Shown: piece by piece, positions 1 through 7,800 of the stretch
Numbering within the stretch: the stretch's first letter is position 1
Layout: each line of letters begins with the position of its first letter
Position numbers and translations under genes: made by a program
Notes under the pieces: generated by a model
What the model was told of the DNA's origin: nothing
The model's input: the letters and a program-made list of their open reading frames with translations, nothing else
The model's database searches: none
NCBI RefSeq assembly: GCF_001700435.1
Contig: NZ_LYPC01000028.1
Coordinates: 382,288-446,287, forward strand
DNA: 64,000 nucleotides
Reading direction: 5' to 3'
Source: Paenibacillus pectinilyticus
GTDB taxonomy: Bacteria > Bacillota > Bacilli > Paenibacillales > NBRC-103111

Positions 1-234
1 AGATTGGAAATACGTGTCCGGAATTTGCATAAGAATGCCTGCGCCATCTCCCGTATTCTGCTCACAGCCTTGCCCGCCACGATGATCCAAATTACAAAGT
101 ACACGAAGTGCTTGCTTGACGATGGCATGCGATTTGACACCCTTGATGTTGGCAACAAAGCCTATCCCACAGGCATCATGCTCATTCCTCGGATCGTACA
201 ATCCCTGTTTGGGAGGTAATCCTTTAATAGTCAT
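1..234 (-). CDS. gltB: Glutamate synthase large subunit, N-terminal part (runs off window)
   Basis: Large (alpha) subunit of glutamate synthase, which makes two glutamates from glutamine and 2-oxoglutarate. Only the first 78 codons are present. The ATG at 234 follows a GAAAGG Shine-Dalgarno site 9 nt upstream. The translation begins with a short propeptide, then DACGIGFVA, in which Cys22 would become the N-terminal nucleophile of the Ntn amidotransferase domain after processing. LDHRGGQG and NTGDGAGIL follow and are hallmarks of the glutaminase domain. The frame is open to the window edge. The gene is transcribed divergently from the HD-domain gene at 611, from a sigma-A-like promoter at 376-404. 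Identification is firm; length and partner gltD cannot be seen. Confidence 0.93.
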   Translation of the reverse strand, partial: MTIKGLPPKQGLYDPRNEHDACGIGFVANIKGVKSHAIVKQALRVLCNLDHRGGQGCEQNTGDGAGILMQIPDTYFQS

Positions 235-375
235 GTTGTGCAACCTTTCTTCCCTCGTTTTCGCTGGGCTTTGTTAGACGCATGCTTTAAAGTGCTAAAA
301 ACTGACGAAATGCAACACCATATTTCGACTACATCCGCAAGAAGTAGAGGAAATATTCTCAATATTTTTTATATT

Positions 376-404
376 ATATTAACACTTGATTTCCTATTGT
401 TCAA
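376..404 (-). promoter_or_regulatory. Sigma-A-type promoter of gltB
   Basis: On the minus strand TTGAAC (399-404) and TAATAT (376-381) are separated by exactly 17 nt, about 140 nt upstream of the gltB start codon. The surrounding DNA is AT-rich. This is a prediction from consensus similarity only. Confidence 0.55.
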
Positions 405-415
405 TTTAAAAATAT

Positions 416-441
416 TTAAAATGAAAAGGTTTTCATTTTAA
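416..441. promoter_or_regulatory. Perfect 12-bp-arm palindrome upstream of gltB promoter (operator candidate)
   Basis: Arms TTAAAATGAAAA (416-427) and its reverse complement (430-441) flank a GG spacer, 12 nt upstream of the gltB -35 box, centred near -60 of the predicted start. The core at 421-436 agrees with the CcpA cre consensus WTGNAARCGNWWWCAW at 13 of 14 defined positions, but the central CG is GG. No T-run follows, so it is not a terminator. The position suits an activator such as a GltC-like LysR protein, or CcpA. Binding is inferred. Confidence 0.45.
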
Positions 442-544
442 TAGAATTCGGGGTAAAATCATACGGTACATACGTGTGTATTTGTCTCATTTCCTATATA
501 AATGCAACTGGCTTTGCATGTAATAGCAAACTTTCTACGTTTCA

Positions 545-553
545 TGCTATGAT
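545..553 (+). promoter_or_regulatory. Possible extended -10 promoter of HD-domain gene
   Basis: TATGAT at 548-553 is preceded by TG at 545-546, giving an extended -10 element about 57 nt before the TTG start at 611. No good -35 hexamer lies at the proper distance. Weak prediction. Confidence 0.3.
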
Positions 554-610
554 AGCTAATACCGCTGCAAGAACATACATCCAGATTCCACATCTTAGGA
601 GGAGCTCTGT

Positions 611-1588
611 TTGAGTATACAGCATACTTTTGGGGCCGGCATGATTAGGGAGCCTCTTTACCAATGGCAGCTAGAAGCCCATCCGGTAGAAATTGAGCTG
701 TTCCGCTCAAGACCGGTCAGACGCCTGAAATTTTTACATCATTTCGGAGCTTCTGCGCTGTTTTCACCACTTACACATTCACGATTCGAACATACGGTAG
801 GCGTTTGGTCACTCATGGCTCACTTTTGTCCAGAAGAACCTCTTCTGCGCATCGCGGCGATTCTTCATGATATCGGACATCTGCCCTTCTCCCATGCGGT
901 TGAACGTACACTGGGGTACAATCATCATCGTCATACCGAGCAATTAATCGGGCAAGGCATCATCGCCGACATCTTGATTAAGCATGGCATTTCACCACGT
1001 GCCATCGTGGAACTATTGAAACAAGAAACACCGCTAACGAACCCGACTACGATTCTCGGATTCGATCATTTGGACAGCTTTCTGCGGGATACTTACTACG
1101 CTGGCAAACAGACTATGCCCCCCTCTGAACTTATCAAAGGGCTAAGCATGCAGGGACCCTACATAACCGCAGATGAGGCTTCTGCTATAGCGCTTGTTGA
1201 TGCGATCGTGGAAGATCACCGCATGTTTCTTAACCCGCAATTTCTTGCGATGGATGCCCTGTTGGCGAAAGCTGCGGCCCATCATTGTGAGTCTAATCCA
1301 GGTATGAGAGATCGAATTCCAACGCTAATGGATCACGAGCTGATTCAAGAACTGCTGCAAAGCAATAATGATGTTGCGAGGGAAACCATCCATGTGCTCA
1401 TGTATGAACCTCATCGTATTCAAGTGACACAGGAGCCGGTTCCGGGCAGTATTGAGGTTAAAATTGGTAAAGTGTACAAAAAACAACCATTAATCGGTGA
1501 CAAGCTCGCCTCCGAGGCTAGCTTTCAAGTTGCCGTCAAGCTGGCTGAGCTGGATAGCATGGCCGCTACTTATTTTTTCACCATTTAA
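611..1588 (+). CDS. HD-domain phosphohydrolase (YwfO-like)
   Basis: Cytosolic metal-dependent phosphohydrolase of the HD superfamily, 325 aa, related to dGTPase-like nucleotidases such as B. subtilis YwfO. The N-terminal half carries RPVRRLKFLHHFG, then SRFEHTVGV, then the HD signature ILHDIGHLPFSH at about residues 92-103, followed by HHRHTE. These residues would bind the catalytic metals. The C-terminal part is typical of this family but not catalytic. The start is a TTG preceded by AGGAGGAG (597-604) at ideal spacing. The thymidine kinase gene follows 113 nt downstream on the same strand, which fits a role in nucleotide metabolism. The exact substrate (dNTP or another phosphoester) cannot be read from sequence. 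Confidence 0.85.
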   Translation: MSIQHTFGAGMIREPLYQWQLEAHPVEIELFRSRPVRRLKFLHHFGASALFSPLTHSRFEHTVGVWSLMAHFCPEEPLLRIAAILHDIGHLPFSHAVERTLGYNHHRHTEQLIGQGIIADILIKHGISPRAIVELLKQETPLTNPTTILGFDHLDSFLRDTYYAGKQTMPPSELIKGLSMQGPYITADEASAIALVDAIVEDHRMFLNPQFLAMDALLAKAAAHHCESNPGMRDRIPTLMDHELIQELLQSNNDVARETIHVLMYEPHRIQVTQEPVPGSIEVKIGKVYKKQPLIGDKLASEASFQVAVKLAELDSMAATYFFTI

Positions 1589-1701
1589 TCTTACTTGTTA
1601 TTCCCGGTTGATAACCAACATCGCAGAGCGCGATGTAGTGGTTACAACGTCCGTCCTTAGGGCGCATTTATCTTATCTCCTCAGAAGGGACTGGCCCCGC
1701 T

Positions 1702-2277
1702 TTGGCTAAATTGTATTTTCGTTATGGTACGATGAACAGTGGTAAATCCATTGAAGTTTTACGTGTTGCTCATAATTATGAGGAGCAGGGCAAAAAGGTA
1801 CTTTTGCTGACACCCGTGGTCGACGATCGGTTCGGCGTTGGTCAGGTCGCGTCTCGTATCGGTATGCAAAAGGGAGCAACTGTTGTCGACGAGCATTTGG
1901 ATATGGTTGCGCTGGCGAGTACAGAGCGTCCGAATTGCATTCTTGTGGATGAGGCGCAATTTCTAAGTACCGTTCAGGTCGCACAATTAATTGAAGTCGT
2001 CGATGAACTTGATATTCCGGTTATCGCTTACGGACTTCGTGCTGATTTCATGGGACAACTATTCGAGGGCAGCAACGCTCTATTGGCGGTAGCCGATACG
2101 ATTGAAGAAATCAAAACCGTGTGCTGGTATTGCAACAAGAAAGCCATTATGAATATGCGCTGCAAAGATGGCATCCCGATCTTCCATGGGGAACAAATTC
2201 AAATTGGCGGGAATGAAAGCTACGTTCCTGTATGTCGTAAATGCTATGCGGCCAATAAGAAAAAGGCACAAAACTAA
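1702..2277 (+). CDS. tdk: Thymidine kinase
   Basis: Salvage enzyme phosphorylating thymidine with ATP, 191 aa, the normal length for the bacterial type II family. The P-loop GTMNSGKS is at residues 9-16. DEAQFL at 83-88 supplies the Walker B acid and the catalytic Glu84. A structural zinc site is formed by CWYC (Cys141, Cys144) and CRKC (Cys178, Cys181). The lid region contains the conserved GLRADF stretch at 111-116. The start is TTG at 1702, with AGAAGGGA about 11 nt upstream. The gene sits 113 nt after the HD hydrolase, and a small hairpin (1618-1636, 7-bp arms) lies in that gap without a T-run, so read-through is likely. Confidence 0.96.
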   Translation: MAKLYFRYGTMNSGKSIEVLRVAHNYEEQGKKVLLLTPVVDDRFGVGQVASRIGMQKGATVVDEHLDMVALASTERPNCILVDEAQFLSTVQVAQLIEVVDELDIPVIAYGLRADFMGQLFEGSNALLAVADTIEEIKTVCWYCNKKAIMNMRCKDGIPIFHGEQIQIGGNESYVPVCRKCYAANKKKAQN

Positions 2278-2381
2278 GGATATCTGGTCCTAAGGATATA
2301 CAACCTTACATGTAACATGGACAAGCTTTATTTTACTGAATTAGACAAACGATCTGGTCTATAAAAAGAAAGGTGAGTTCC

Positions 2382-3560
2382 TTGCGCAAAAAACGGATTT
2401 TGCTATTATCTGAGGGCTTCGGGAAAGGTCATACACAAGCGGCTCATGCGTTGTCTGTCGGGCTACGGCAATCCTCGTCAGACATTATTACCCGCGTGAT
2501 CGAGCTTGGTGCTTTTTTGCATCCTACCTTAGCACCTTGGGTCTTCTCGGCATACCGCCGCACGGTGACTTCACAACCTAGACTCTATGGTATGCTTTAC
2601 CGAAATCAGTATGATAAAAGGCCGAGCCGCGTGGCGAGTCTGGTTCTGCACCGCATCTTTTACTCGCAGACGAAAGCGATCATCAAGCAATTAAAGCCGG
2701 ATATCATCGTCTGTACGCATCCCTTCCCAAGCATTATTGTTTCTAGACTGAAACGCGCTGGGCTCGATGTTCCACTGTTCACCGTCATCACGGATTACGA
2801 TGTTCATGGGACTTGGATGGATTCGGCGGTTGACAAATACTTGGTATCTACGCCTCTTGTGCGGGAGCGCCTAATTGACTGTGGCGTGTCCGAAAAACAA
2901 GTCGAAGTGACCGGCATTCCTGTTCACCCTAATTTTCGCAAAGCGCACAGCAAGGAGCAGATTTTCGCTGAGTTCGGACTGAAGGCTATGCCAACGGTCA
3001 TGGTGATGGGCGGCGGTTGGGGTGTTTTCAAGAAGGAAGAGAAAGAACAATTACTAACGTATTTGGCCAGTTGGAGTCAAGATATTCAACTGCTCATCTG
3101 CCTCGGCACGAACGAGAAAGCACGCCGTCAGCTGCTCGAGGAAGATGCATTCCGCCAGCCGAATGTCCATCTCATTGGCTACACTACGGAGATAAGCAAA
3201 CTCATGGATATCTCGGATATACTCGTTACAAAGCCAGGCGGAATGACATGCACGGAGGCGATGGCTAAGGGCATACCGATGCTGTTCTACAGCCCCATCC
3301 CTGGTCAGGAAGAGAAAAACTGCTCCTATTTTCAGGAAAATGGCTTCGGCCAACGGATCACCTCCTTGGAGATGATTGATCACTGGTTTAAGCTGCTGCT
3401 CGAGCAATATCCGGAGCTTGCCAAGCGCAGAACGAATATCCGTGAGTTTCACAGCGACGATGCACAGAACTGCACAAAAGCGATAATGCAGCATCTGGAG
3501 CAGATGGATAACCCCTCCTATAATCAGGCATCATCAAAAACACCGCTCATACAATGGTAG
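2382..3560 (+). CDS. MGDG synthase/UgtP-type glycosyltransferase
   Basis: Predicted membrane-associated glycosyltransferase of family GT28, like monogalactosyldiacylglycerol synthase and the processive glucosyltransferase UgtP that makes glycolipid anchors. The N-terminal Rossmann domain begins with the glycine-rich LLLSEGFGKGHTQAA. TVITDYDVHGTW is the typical acceptor-domain motif. The C-terminal nucleotide-sugar site includes VMGGGWGVFK and DILVTKPGGMTCTEA. TTG at 2382 is preferred because AAAGGTGA (2369-2376) lies 5 nt upstream; a GTG at 2373 would lie inside that site. The last codons overlap the left arm of a terminator hairpin. A glycolipid role is inferred from family; donor and acceptor are unknown. 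Confidence 0.85.
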   Translation: MRKKRILLLSEGFGKGHTQAAHALSVGLRQSSSDIITRVIELGAFLHPTLAPWVFSAYRRTVTSQPRLYGMLYRNQYDKRPSRVASLVLHRIFYSQTKAIIKQLKPDIIVCTHPFPSIIVSRLKRAGLDVPLFTVITDYDVHGTWMDSAVDKYLVSTPLVRERLIDCGVSEKQVEVTGIPVHPNFRKAHSKEQIFAEFGLKAMPTVMVMGGGWGVFKKEEKEQLLTYLASWSQDIQLLICLGTNEKARRQLLEEDAFRQPNVHLIGYTTEISKLMDISDILVTKPGGMTCTEAMAKGIPMLFYSPIPGQEEKNCSYFQENGFGQRITSLEMIDHWFKLLLEQYPELAKRRTNIREFHSDDAQNCTKAIMQHLEQMDNPSYNQASSKTPLIQW

Positions 3561-3585
3561 TATCCATTGTAAGGGCGGTGTTTTT
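3536..3585 (+). terminator. Rho-independent terminator overlapping the glycosyltransferase stop
   Basis: AAAACACCGC pairs with GGCGGTGTTTT, and an inner ATACAATGG/CCATTGTA stem makes it long; the right arm ends in TTTTT (3581-3585). The left arm starts within the last codons of the glycosyltransferase, and the right arm contains the only ribosome-binding-like sequence (AAGGGCGG) for the next gene at 3588. Confidence 0.8.
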
Positions 3586-3587
3586 CT

Positions 3588-4073
3588 ATGAATCCCATTC
3601 ATCGATTGGGCAAGCAGGCTATTTTCGTCTATTTACTCATCTGGTTCGTTGGCAGCCTATGGATGATGGCGGTCTTAGGCAGCAGTAACTTTCAGGGCAA
3701 ATTGCTAGGTGTCGATTTCGCCCTATACCACGAGTATACCAGCTTTGGTTTTGCGGGTGCGTTGGGTGGCACTTTGTACGGACTGCGCATGTTTCATGAG
3801 CATTACCAGGAGCTTACCACGCAGTGGATCTACTGGTACCTTATGCGACCTATCCTCTGCTTCGGCTCTGCGATTATCACGATCATCCTCTTCGAGAGTG
3901 GAATTATGCTGCTGCAGGTCGGCGATTCCATGTCAGCGCGCATCAGCATAGCCTTTCTAACCGGGTACGGGTATGGAAAATTCATGGAGAAGCTGCGGGA
4001 TCTGACCACAACGTTCTTTAACGGCAAAAATACGAATGGGAACGGCGGCAATGGGAGTGATACGCCTAAGTGA
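3588..4073 (+). CDS. Small multi-spanning membrane protein, unknown function
   Basis: 161 aa, not recognised as a characterised family. Hydrophobic segments are visible at about residues 11-31, 51-67, and 80-105, and the C-terminal tail after about residue 130 is hydrophilic and ends in a Gly/Asn-rich stretch (KNTNGNGGNG). The YGYGKFMEKLRDLT segment before the tail resembles cytosolic ends of small Paenibacillus membrane proteins. The ATG at 3588 lies 3 nt after a terminator T-run, and the nearest Shine-Dalgarno-like AAGG is in the terminator stem, so expression would need either read-through with stem opening or an internal promoter. Codon usage looks coding. The product is uncertain. Confidence 0.65.
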   Translation: MNPIHRLGKQAIFVYLLIWFVGSLWMMAVLGSSNFQGKLLGVDFALYHEYTSFGFAGALGGTLYGLRMFHEHYQELTTQWIYWYLMRPILCFGSAIITIILFESGIMLLQVGDSMSARISIAFLTGYGYGKFMEKLRDLTTTFFNGKNTNGNGGNGSDTPK

Positions 4074-4424
4074 GTGGGTTTTGGGGATGCCGAGAAAGGA
4101 TACGGAGGCGACGTATGGTTGACTATTGTCATGCGACGCCACACCGCGCGCTGAGAGCTGCGCGCGGTAGTGGAAAAGCTTCTGAGGGGACTCGTGGGAG
4201 ATTAGGGGCGCTGGCGGCGGAGGGCTCGGGGACAATAAGGAGTAATACTGCTGACGAGGGGCTTGGATAACGATACGGTGGGCAGATGATGATGGAGGTT
4301 GCGAGGATGATATGGAGGACTGCTGCTGGGAACTCCGGGAACAATGACAAGTGGTGATTAAGATGTTGGGGATCTCGGGGATGCATCAGGAGCGCTGCTG
4401 GCGAGGGGCTTCGAAAACAAAATT
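4074..4424. other. G-rich intergenic tract with no convincing gene
   Basis: About 350 bp of purine-rich plus strand, with many GAGGGG and GGCGGAGG runs and short imperfect repeats such as GCTGCTGG/GCTGCTGC. Short frames are open here on both strands, but none has a Shine-Dalgarno site with a plausible protein. Similar G-rich stretches occur at 11,770-11,890 and 30,140-30,390. Confidence 0.5.
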
Positions 4425-4607
4425 AACTGGAAAACCACCATCTAATTTGGCCAAAGTGGCCTCAAAACTTGGATTAGATGGATTACCTGTAGTTATTTCC
4501 TCCTCATTTCGCTCAAATAGCAAAAACGAGCTAAATTAGCTACATGTTTTCCAGTTATTTGGATAAAACGATGCATGGGGTCAGATTTAGCTGTATGTTT
4601 TCCAGTT
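4425..4607. repeat. 183-bp MITE-like element, copy A
   Basis: The element begins with AACTGGAAAAC (4425-4435) and ends with the inverse complement GTTTTCCAGTT (4597-4607). A third, right-oriented copy of that motif is at 4546-4556. Copy B at 29,952-30,134 has the same total length and the same internal offset (121 bp). No transposase frame and no obvious target-site duplication is present. It could be a non-autonomous mobile element or a conserved structured RNA. Confidence 0.6.
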
Positions 4608-4676
4608 AGTTCGATCGATTGGGTTCGCTACTAATCAAGTCATGCTCCCGCTTACAGTGCGCTGTTTTCCAGCGTT

Positions 4677-4736
4677 ATCTGCTTTAGTCCAATATGTTTT
4701 CGGACTAAATGATGGAGTGGGAGCACTAAAGCAGAT
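4677..4736. repeat. Nested inverted repeats
   Basis: ATCTGCTTTAG (4677-4687) pairs with CTAAAGCAGAT (4726-4736), and inside it TTTAGTCC (4683-4690) pairs with GGACTAAA (4702-4709). The two pairings share bases, so they are mutually exclusive. No gene is adjacent on the plus strand. Function unknown. Confidence 0.5.
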
Positions 4737-4825
4737 TCAGCGTGAAGGGTGAGTGATTATCTAGCGGTAACTGACGTTGCACGAAGATAACCTTGAGAAC
4801 TGCTAGGCTTTATGCATAGCCAGAA

Positions 4826-4864
4826 AATAAAAAATGACCACCGCGATGAACATCCGCGGTGGCC
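4826..4864 (-). terminator. Terminator of the BNR-repeat lipoprotein gene
   Basis: On the minus strand GGCCACCGCG pairs with CGCGGTGGTC and is followed by ATTTTTTATTTT, directly after the stop codon at 4871. Confidence 0.85.
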
Positions 4865-4870
4865 TTATGT

Positions 4871-6082
4871 TTATGGTGCATCAAAGGTATGCACCTTGTT
4901 CCATTTCACACCACCACTATTGGTGGTGTACATGACGCTCGGCTGCGCATTATCATTCGTGATAAGCCAGCCGCTATTCGCGTCTGCCATGCCAAGCAGC
5001 AGCTCGCCATAACCGGTGAACGTCTCCGTACCGTTCACCCAGGTCTTGCCGCCGTCCTTCGTCCAGCCGACGGAGTTAGGCTTGTCGCACGCCGGGCAGC
5101 TGCCGCCCATGAAGGCTACGTCGGTGTTCACGACGTAGAGAGGGCCGGGCTTCGAGCCCGTATTCTTCGCACCTGATGTTTCCCCCATCGGGAAACCAGG
5201 TGCAGGGCCTGCACCTGCCGTGCTGTTCACCAGCACGGTCTGCCAGTTCTTGCCTCCGTCTTTCGTATGGAACAGCGAATATGATGTTTGGCTCATCCCT
5301 GATTCACCTATCAGCTCAATCCACGCATCATCCACCCCTGCGGAACGAATAACAGTGCCCGTTAAGGTCGCAACCGATGAACGCGACATGACGGTTTTCC
5401 AATTTTGCCCGCCATCCTGCGTTCTCAGAACTTCAACCTTACCCTTCGTCCCTCGGACCGCCCAGCCATTCTTGCTGTCATGGAAGTATGCATCTCCTTG
5501 GATCCCTGCAGGAACCTGCAGTTTCACCCATTTGACCCCGCCATCCACCGTTTTGGCATTGCCGCTATAGGCTTCCTTCTTAGATACAAAGTGGAGGAAA
5601 GCTTGATTCGGAACCGTTCCAACTGCAGACCAGTGCGCGCCGCCATCATGCGTACCTAACAGCTTGCTTGTTCCCCCCTCGCTAGCCCAAGCATCCTGAC
5701 TATTTAAAGCAAATACCTGCTCGATTTCTCCAGTTCCTGTGTATTGCACCTTCCATTTCACTCCACCGTCATCGGTATGAGCGATCCAGCCTTTGCCGCC
5801 GATCCAGCCCTTTTGCGCATCAGCCAGTCTTAACGCAGTCACTCCTTTTAACAAGGTCGATGATGAACTATCGCTGCCTTTGGTAGGGAGGGTTGAGGCA
5901 CTCGCACCAGGTGTTGCCGTTGGTACGGTCGTCGGCACGACAGTCGTTACATCCGGCGTGCTTACCGCAGTTGGCAGAGTTGATTCTGTAACTGTCACAT
6001 TACCGCTTGTCTGCCCAGAAGACTTGCATCCTGTCAAAGCGATAGCGGATATCGCGACCAGTAAAAGTAATCTTTTGACCAT
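4871..6082 (-). CDS. Lipoprotein with BNR/Asp-box (Ycf48-like) repeats
   Basis: Predicted extracytoplasmic lipoprotein of 403 aa. The ATG at 6082 has a strong AAAGGAGTG site 7 nt upstream; longer in-frame extensions lack one. The signal peptide ends in the lipobox LTGC (Cys19). A Thr/Pro-rich spacer (VTTVVPTTVPTATP) links it to a beta-propeller-like region with seven Asp-box type units of the form T.DGG..W (for example THDGGAHW, TQDGGQNW, TKDGGKTW), the last one being the variant TNSGGVKW. Such repeats are found in sialidases and the photosystem assembly factor Ycf48, but the catalytic residues of sialidases are not apparent. The gene stands alone, with its own terminator, and is divergent from the M23 peptidase gene. 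Ligand or partner unknown. Confidence 0.8.
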   Translation of the reverse strand: MVKRLLLLVAISAIALTGCKSSGQTSGNVTVTESTLPTAVSTPDVTTVVPTTVPTATPGASASTLPTKGSDSSSSTLLKGVTALRLADAQKGWIGGKGWIAHTDDGGVKWKVQYTGTGEIEQVFALNSQDAWASEGGTSKLLGTHDGGAHWSAVGTVPNQAFLHFVSKKEAYSGNAKTVDGGVKWVKLQVPAGIQGDAYFHDSKNGWAVRGTKGKVEVLRTQDGGQNWKTVMSRSSVATLTGTVIRSAGVDDAWIELIGESGMSQTSYSLFHTKDGGKNWQTVLVNSTAGAGPAPGFPMGETSGAKNTGSKPGPLYVVNTDVAFMGGSCPACDKPNSVGWTKDGGKTWVNGTETFTGYGELLLGMADANSGWLITNDNAQPSVMYTTNSGGVKWNKVHTFDAP

Positions 6083-6273
6083 ACAAATCACTCCTTTCAT
6101 TCCTATATAGTTCATCGTTCTTATCTCATATAGACGTTGCCTTCGAGAGAAAAGTTGAACATCAATCCCTACCATCATCTCCATTTTCCGAAAAATTAGG
6201 CATGACTCATCCCACTGAGGAATACAATCGTAAACAAGAAGGGGGACATTGTGACGAAAGGGAGGAGGATCGG

Positions 6274-7281
6274 TTGAAATTCATTTGGGGTAAAAAAGAA
6301 CTCACCTTCATGATCATTCCGGGTGCCAATCGCCGTACTGTCAGATTCAAGCTTCCGCACAGTAGTCTCTATATTGTGCCTAGTGTGATCGCGCTTGTAC
6401 TGCTGGGCTTTTTTGTGACGATTTACTTCATGAATACCCGTTCCCATCAAACTCGTAACAGTATGCAGCAAGCTTTCGATGGACAAGAACGTCAGTTAGT
6501 CGATCAAATTACACATAAAACGAGTGAGATTGAACAGCTGCAGTCGGATCTGATTGATCTTGCCCAGCAGGCGGATGAATTCAAGGTGAAGCTTGAAGAA
6601 ATTAAGAAACTGGATCATGTGATCGAACTCATGAGTCAACCAGAAAACATAAACGGGACAAGCAAAAAACTGTCGAGCAGCGCGCCGTTAAAGGGCTCCA
6701 ACCTTGACGTCGGAGGCAGTGATGTTCCCGTCACATCGCAAGAAGTCTCCTCGCTCGTGAGTGATACGAAGCAAGGGCTTTTTTCATTAGTTGACGACAT
6801 TAATGCCCTTCTCGACCACTTAACAGAATCCGAAGCCAAAATTAAAGAAGCTAATCGTATAGCCAGCATTACGCCTACGCTTTGGCCCATCGCCTCGCAC
6901 AGCATCACCTCCGGGTTCGGCATCCGAATAGACCCTTTTACTTTCAAACCTTCCATGCATACGGGTTACGATCTGGATGGTGAACTCAATGATCCCGTGT
7001 ATGTAACAGCAGCAGGCAAAGTCATTGAAGTGGGCTATGACGACGAACATGGCAATCATATTATCGTTGATCACTCTCGTGGGATTGAAACCGAGTATAT
7101 GCATCTGAATAAAATGCTCGTAAAACGCGGAGAATCAGTAACAAAAGGTCAGCAGATCGGCCTCGTCGGTTCTACTGGACGCAGTACGGGCTCCCATCTT
7201 CATTATGAGGTTCATAAAAGCGGTGTCCCGATTGACCCTAAACCTTATCTCATTACAGATCGAAAGGATGAACGCAAATGA
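6274..7281 (+). CDS. M23-family metallopeptidase, membrane anchored
   Basis: Predicted cell-wall peptidase of 335 aa. TTG at 6274 is preferred because GGAGGAGG (6261-6268) is 5 nt upstream. A cytosolic N-terminus of about 35 residues (MKFIWGKKELTF) is followed by one membrane span (about 36-56), then a coiled-coil region rich in Glu/Gln/Leu (about 65-130), a linker, and the LytM/M23 domain starting at WPIASHSITSGFG. The zinc site residues are seen in MHTGYDLD (HxxxD) and HLHYEVH, so the peptidase is probably active. Its stop overlaps the bactofilin start by ATGA, suggesting that the two act together in cell-wall shaping, as in other M23-bactofilin pairs. Confidence 0.9.
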   Translation: MKFIWGKKELTFMIIPGANRRTVRFKLPHSSLYIVPSVIALVLLGFFVTIYFMNTRSHQTRNSMQQAFDGQERQLVDQITHKTSEIEQLQSDLIDLAQQADEFKVKLEEIKKLDHVIELMSQPENINGTSKKLSSSAPLKGSNLDVGGSDVPVTSQEVSSLVSDTKQGLFSLVDDINALLDHLTESEAKIKEANRIASITPTLWPIASHSITSGFGIRIDPFTFKPSMHTGYDLDGELNDPVYVTAAGKVIEVGYDDEHGNHIIVDHSRGIETEYMHLNKMLVKRGESVTKGQQIGLVGSTGRSTGSHLHYEVHKSGVPIDPKPYLITDRKDERK

Positions 7282-7730
7282 TCGGAAGCTCAAAGGTAAG
7301 ACGGATAGACGCCAAAACCACAGACACCCTGATCGGTGGCAGTACCATTCTGGAGGGCAAAATCATGTCCGAGGCCAGCCTTCGCATCGAAGGACAACTG
7401 AATGGGGACATTGAGTGTGCAGGCGATATCACCATCGGTGAAAACGCTGTCGTGCAATCCAACATCCACGCACGCGATGTTATCGTTGCTGGTAAAGTGA
7501 AAGGAAATGTACATACGAAAGGCAAATTAATCGTAACGAGTTCAGGTATCTTGATTGGGAACATCGATGTGCGCTCTGTCATTATTGAGGAAGGCGGGAT
7601 TTTCCAAGGGAGCAGCGCCATGAATGTTGCTGTAACAGCAAGCGATAAATCCGGTGGCGGCAAAGTCATCGACGCGAAAGCGCACAAACAGCAGAAGAAC
7701 GAGCAGCAGGCCGCTGCGGGTGGGAATTAG
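7278..7730 (+). CDS. Bactofilin (polymer-forming cytoskeletal protein)
   Basis: Bactofilins (DUF583) self-assemble without nucleotide into filaments and localise cell-wall enzymes. The 150-aa protein shows the repetitive beta-helix pattern: GGSTILEGKI, LRIEGQLNGDIECAGDITIGE, VIVAGKVKGNVHTKGKL and GILIGNIDV, each step with small hydrophobic inward positions and Gly turns. The N-terminus is short and the C-terminus is disordered and Lys/Gln-rich (about 125-150). It overlaps the M23 peptidase stop by 4 nt and is followed by a strong terminator, so this is a two-gene operon. A partnership with the peptidase is inferred from coupling. Confidence 0.92.
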   Translation: MIGSSKVRRIDAKTTDTLIGGSTILEGKIMSEASLRIEGQLNGDIECAGDITIGENAVVQSNIHARDVIVAGKVKGNVHTKGKLIVTSSGILIGNIDVRSVIIEEGGIFQGSSAMNVAVTASDKSGGGKVIDAKAHKQQKNEQQAAAGGN

Positions 7731-7748
7731 CGTTGACGCTGTGAAACA

Positions 7749-7800
7749 GAAAGAGCTCGTTCTTCATCCCCTTTTGGGCGGATGTGAACAAGCTCTTTTT
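7749..7800. terminator. Bidirectional terminator between bactofilin and ABC importer
   Basis: AAAGAGCT..GTTC..CATCC pairs with GGATG..GAAC..AGCTCTTT, followed by TTTTTATTT on the plus strand. It serves two convergent genes, and the right arm touches the stop of the substrate-binding protein gene. Confidence 0.8.

Noticed and set aside
4..219. 71-codon plus-strand frame at the window start
   Set aside because: It is antisense to gltB, whose minus-strand translation carries CGIGF and LDHRGGQG motifs.
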